From Rhodamnia argentea (Eukaryota; Streptophyta; Magnoliopsida; Myrtales; Myrtaceae): a stretch of DNA of 64,000 bases. The DNA is taken from the NCBI RefSeq assembly GCF_020921035.1, contig NC_063160.1, positions 17,263,095 through 17,327,094 on the forward strand, given 5' to 3'. This document shows positions 59,315-64,000 of this stretch, one piece after another (positions within the stretch are counted from its first letter, which is position 1; every line of letters begins with the position of its first letter). The translations under genes were made by a program, and so were the position numbers. The notes under the pieces were generated by a model. That model ran no database searches and had not been told where the DNA came from. It worked only from the letters and a program-made list of their open reading frames with translations.

Positions 59315-60187
59315 GAGAGAGACAGAGAGAGATGGCTTGAGCGTGAGAAAGAGAGAGAGTGTGCGTGTCTCTCTGTGTTTACGGGGAGTCGTAGCTGCTT
59401 CGCTGGATGACGATCTGAAGAAGAAAAAAGGTCAGGGCCCTTTTCGCGCCACAAGTTGCCACGTGGAAATATCGCGCCTTCCGGAGAAAAGATCTTTGCA
59501 ACGGGAGCAGATTGGCGTTGCTAAACGAGCAGCGCATTGTCCAAACGCAAGATGACTGACCAATCAGCGCACAGTATCGACGCCGAGTTATAGCCGTTCG
59601 GATTCCTAATCAATTCAAGCAAGGGGCGACCATAAGAATCGGACCAGACCGTGACATCTTCCATGTGATCAGTGGACATAATTAGTTAACTAACCTCAGT
59701 TAAGATTAATGCATAATGAGAGTACGTATGGACACTTCTTGAACCCATCCGGTGGAATCGGTCCTTCTGATTAGGTTCTCGATTTCAAAAAGTGAATCCA
59801 TCCACTCAAAAATTTATCCCTACCAAAAAAAAAAAAAGGAAAAGCTCAAACAAGCGCTTTTTTTTCGGACACTAATAGCTCGAGAGGTTAAGCCTTGATA
59901 CTTTATTTAATCGTATATTTTATTTGTATGTGCGTACATTATTGTTGTTATTAATACTTTATAATTATTCTCATTAAATACATGACCTTCCAATTTTAAT
60001 TTCTTTCTATTTTTAAGAAGCAGGATCCTCATTACTCGGATCCCCATCACGGTCCAATTGAAAACTAATACTTCAATTCCTTTTAGAGTTGCCACTTCCG
60101 TTTCTGCAAGGAACTTCTTTTTTTCTTCGAGCAATTTTTTTTTTTTTTTGTTGAAAAATACTTTATTGGATTCAAAAGCACTTAAAC

Positions 60188-60414
60188 ATGAGAGCTCACT
60201 GTCGGAGTGTCAAGACAAAGTAAATTCCAAAGGGGTTGAGGCGGGGATGGGTGATCCAATTCAAAAAATTGCAACACGATTAGACTCTCTTGAAAAAAAA
60301 AAAAAAAAATGAGAGCTCACTGTCGGAGTGTCAAGACAAAGTAAATTCCAAAGGGGTCAAGTGGGGATGGGTGACCCAATTCAATAAATTGCCAAGCGAT
60401 TAGACTCTCTTGAA
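60188..60414. repeat. Tandem duplication of a ~107-bp unit
   Basis: Units at 60188-60294 and 60309-60414 share the phrases ATGAGAGCTCACTGTCGGAG and GATTAGACTCTCTTGAA with few differences. They are separated by a pure A run, and the first unit ends in A as well. Confidence 0.9.
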
Positions 60415-61131
60415 CAATGGGCCAAAAAAACGTGTTTCCGATGGCCCATTATTCACGCACGTTCGAAGGAGGAACAATTTATAGATCAGTGCCGCAATCC
60501 CCAAGGCATCCGTGCACTGCCAAATTTTCCTTTGGACAGATTTTACATGTTCCGTCCGGCTAATTAGGCCCTTTAATCAAGTAAAGAGCTAATGATCGTG
60601 ACTCATGAGCATATACAGTAGTTGCACTTTGTAGAGCTACTTTTCCGAGTAGATGTGTTTGACCGAAATGAAAGCGTTTTAGGACGAAGCAAGTCTTGGA
60701 ACGGGTTTTGTACCGAAAAATTAACAACTTTTGATTATTGTTTACATGCGGTAAATTTAGTCGATGAGAGTAGAGTTTGGTAATTTACGAACGGAATTAT
60801 CGACAACTCGAAGGAATCAATAAAAAGTAGAGTCGATAGTTTTTCATACAATCGTCCGTAAAAACAACCATCGACGTAATCAAATAAAGCAACCATCAAG
60901 ATAGTATAGTCAAATAAACCATCAAGGTAATGGAGTCAATCCAACCATCAATGTAATCGTTCGATAATTGTTTGTAACATCCCTTTGTAACCCGTGTTGT
61001 AACCTCCCTTTGTAAACCCCATCGATAACCGTCCATTGTCAGCTTTAAATAGTAACATCGTACTCTCTAGAGGCACCACGCCCAAACCAGCAAACCCGTT
61101 ATCTCTCAATTTTTGCATTGCAGTTATCATT

Positions 61132-61322
61132 TCTAGATTCCCATCATCAATTAAATTCCGATGCGTTTCTTAGCAGTAACTTCTAGATCGTCATCGTCAA
61201 TTAAATTCATAGCTGTATCTTATTATAGCTCCTGGATACCTCATTGCCGATTAAATTTCGACGTTCTATTTGTACATTTTCAAGCTTTGTCATCGATTAA
61301 ATTTAGACACAATTTATGTATG
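61132..61322. repeat. About four degenerate ~50-bp tandem repeats
   Basis: The phrase CATC.TCAATTAAATTC (or its variant CGATTAAATTT.GAC) recurs four times about 45-50 bp apart, usually preceded by TCTAGAT or CTGGAT. No coding meaning seen. Confidence 0.6.
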
Positions 61323-64000
61323 TTCGGCTCTAATCGAAGTGAAGTTGTTAATTCCATTATCTACATGCAATATTTTTTATTTGGAATCCTCTTAAAACCT
61401 GCCTCTTCTAATAAAAATTGAAAAAACGACTTTCGATAAAAAGTCTTTCTGTCATAGAGTCGAATTTTGACAACATAGAATGCATAGTATTTGCACGCAA
61501 TGACATTTTGTATTGGTCTGGGACGAAATCGAGTACAACTATGACAACCCTACGATTCGACGACCCGGTTCGACGAGGCGACCATGGACGGACGGATACT
61601 CCCATAATTTTCATTATAATCATATTCTATGATGAGTCTTGACGTGTTCACTTACATACGACGGATGGGGTGGGTGATGCATTATGTGGTCATGTTTGAT
61701 TTCAATAGTCGGTTCGATCGAGTTGCCACACGAAGTCAGCTTCATTTCGTCAACTACTTCCCCCCAACGTGTCGGGAAAATTACCAAGAATTCAGTCAAA
61801 AAATTTTAGTTCGATCACTTTAGGCCTAATTTTTTTTTTTGTATTTATATGAATTGAGTCCGTCCTATCAATTTTAATGGAAAATACCTGACCTGGATGC
61901 TAGCGTTAGCTCCACAAACATTTTTTAAAAAAAATTGTCATGTCGGGCCCAACGTCCACATTAGCGATTTTCTAATCAAAATTGACTTAATGGACTTGAT
62001 CGGTACAAATTCAATAAATTTAAGACTAAATTAATCCAATTAAAATGTTTAGGATTGAATTGATATAAATGCAATAAGTATATATATATTTTTTAACCTT
62101 TCTCCTTGCGCATCACTCATGCCATCTTTCCAAATCCAATTACCGGCTTACAAATTATAAAAACCCATTGAAAATATTGCACAAACTTAGCCTACCGTGG
62201 ACATAGTGATTTCCGGCCAGAATTGACCAAGATGACGACATTGAAATCCCGTGTAGAGGTTCACAATTAAGTTTGACAGAGTTGAAAAGTATAGAACTGA
62301 ATTAACATTCGTAAAATGGGTTTTAAACCGATCGGGGACAATTCCCGCCCCCTCCCTGAATGGCTCTCATATTAAGGCCCACAACCGCAAGCACACATCA
62401 CTCTTGTCGAAGGGGTTGAGTGACCAGTAAAGGCAAAGCGGGCCGCGAGAAGACTAGCCCAATAAGTCAGTGGTGACCATCCAACGGTCCGAGCAATCCC
62501 CAAAGACATCTCGGCATCAGAATTCGAATATCGGATGTACCGTCGCGACACGGGACGATCGCATTTTCTAATCGGTCGGAATCTTTTTTGGTTTGGGGGA
62601 AAGCCGAGAGAAGGTTGGGGTTGGTTGGACGAATCCGAATTTCGATTTGGGCATATAAAATCGGAGAAGTTAGGACAGGGGTTATATGATGCTGGGATCT
62701 CTGGACCCCCCCGGCGGCCGCCCAACCAACCCACTTTGACGGCCATTCTAAATTTCAAGGTGGGGTCTCATTTAATGCTCTAATGCATGGTAAGGATGTA
62801 AGAATGATAATCCAAAAGCTAATGTGGATTTCTTCGTTCTTTTGTTCTTTTTATTTTTTTCCGGAACTTGAAACTGCGAAAAGGTCGGATCCGCGAGGCC
62901 GATAGGGTTTCTGTTTGACTCCGAGAGGCGAGAACTGAACTCCGGGGCTATTCTTATAATGGTTCGGGGATAGTATAGGCCTCGGCTATTTGACTCGCCG
63001 TCCTAGTTGCACGAAATGAATCCACAAACTGGTCTTGCAAAAACTGGAGGCAGCGTGGCATGCTGTACAATTTGCGTGTGTATGTATGTGCCCGTTGGCT
63101 TGCCAATTAGGCTCTCGTAGTTAATATAGCAAAGATTTGGGCCTTCTTAGCTTATGCGGTGATTTTAACTCTTCCCGCCTCTACACACACGCAAAAATGA
63201 AAAGGAATAAACAGATCGATCAAGTCGTTTTTGCCTTGGCATGTGAATATGCGAGGTCTGCTAAAAAAATCTCCAGTTTCAGGTTCAATTTCAATTCTGT
63301 CTTGATTTTTTTTTTTAATCTTTTGAAAAATTATCAATTTTAGATGTAATTTCAATTTTGTCTAGACAAAAAAATCTTAAACTTTAGGTTCAGTCTTAAA
63401 TTTACATCATGCATCACTGATTTAAGGCTCAGACCCATATATATCCAAAAAAAAAATTTGTCTAAAAATCAAATTTCATCCGAACTTTTTTGGTCTAAAA
63501 AAATCGATAATTTTAGATTTAGTCTCAAATTTACCTCTGAACACTTTTTTTCATAAAAAAAAAGGTTGGTAATTTTAATTCTAATCTTAAATTTGTCTCG
63601 AACTGCCTTTAAGAGGGGTTAGGCCAACCTGCGAGCGGAAGCAGTAGCCCCCCACACCTAGAATCGTGAAAACGAACTTGTCCCCCTCGAGTGCCGAGCA
63701 GACAGGCGAGCGATTGATTGATTGATGTGAGAGTCGCAACCAGGATTCGTAGCCGACCATCTCCGCGCATTTGGACCGCCGATTCATATGGACAAGCGTG
63801 CCCCTTCGCACGTGGCATCAGCGGGACCCACCACCCACTCCCTTAAAAATTAAATCCCCTCGCCCCACGTCACTTCCAAAATTAGGTGCGCACCCCCTTT
63901 TCAAGTATTAAAGGCCGACAAATTTCGCTATCATTAAAACATCCTTCGACCCAAAAAAAAAAAAATTTTCCTCTCAAATTTGATCGATCGTCTCTCCGCC

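Larger units (their letters stand above)
59330..64000. other. Gene-free interval at the window end
   Basis: No gene recognised on either strand. It holds a tandem duplication (60188-60414), short and 50-bp degenerate tandem repeats (60830-61322), and an eroded family C-like segment (about 61825-62100, with GATTGAATTGATATAAATGC). Frames such as 62372-62758 (minus) lack family motifs. The last 200 bases could be the promoter of a gene beyond the window. Confidence 0.5.

Noticed and set aside
62372-62758. 128-residue minus-strand frame
   Set aside because: No family similarity or conserved motif seen, and an overlapping frame on the other strand is equally open.
1-64000. Prokaryotic-type systems (CRISPR, phage, toxin-antitoxin, operons)
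   Set aside because: Introns, plant protein families and plant transposons throughout; no regularly spaced repeats or operon-like clusters.

Overview
This is nuclear DNA from a flowering plant, almost certainly a woody eudicot. Genes are split by GT-AG introns, the intergenic DNA is AT-rich and packed with small inverted-repeat transposons, and each intact gene has a close Arabidopsis counterpart. The GC-rich GGCGAGGC-type cores inside many of the transposons remind me of Myrtaceae (Eucalyptus relatives), but that placement is a guess. I see no prokaryotic, organellar or viral segment, no tRNA or rRNA gene and no CRISPR array.

Layout. 1-2.2 kb: a decayed Ty1/copia retrotransposon interrupted by a suspicious homopolymer block. 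2.2-7.5 kb: no gene. 7.5-10.7 kb (+): kinesin-light-chain-related TPR protein (KLCR2/CMU2 type). 12.2-14.0 kb (-): five-exon GDSL esterase. 14.2-17.1 kb: nested inverted-repeat transposons. 17.7-18.1 kb (-): a frameshifted SAUR pseudogene. 18.2-19.3 kb: a decayed duplicate of the 3' half of the GDSL gene. 20.2-24.5 kb (-): plastid L-aspartate oxidase. 25.3-32.3 kb: gene-free, with several transposons and a striking perfect hairpin. 32.4-37.7 kb (+): OM47-like mitochondrial outer-membrane beta-barrel candidate, 14 exons. 38.3-42.0 kb (+): thylakoid-lumen protease DEG1. 44.7-45.9 kb (+): R2R3-MYB of the GLABRA1/WEREWOLF clade. 47.0-50.4 kb (-): beta-carbonic anhydrase. 51.6-53.3 kb: two transposons with recognisable target-site duplications. 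54.0-59.2 kb (-): LSF1, a starch-associated phosphatase-like protein. 59.3-64 kb: no gene, repeats only.

The intact genes were rebuilt exon by exon; every junction listed keeps frame and the conceptual products have normal family lengths. They form no operon-like unit. Their order is informative: it interleaves gene neighbours that I recall from three Arabidopsis loci (At3g27920-27960, At5g14740-14760 and At3g01500-01510). The window therefore looks like a relatively undisturbed version of an ancestral block that was duplicated and then thinned out in Brassicaceae.

I did not find a convincing new biological system. The most intriguing unexplained signals are the shared GC-rich cores inside transposons with unrelated ends, and the perfect 30-bp hairpin at 26.7 kb.
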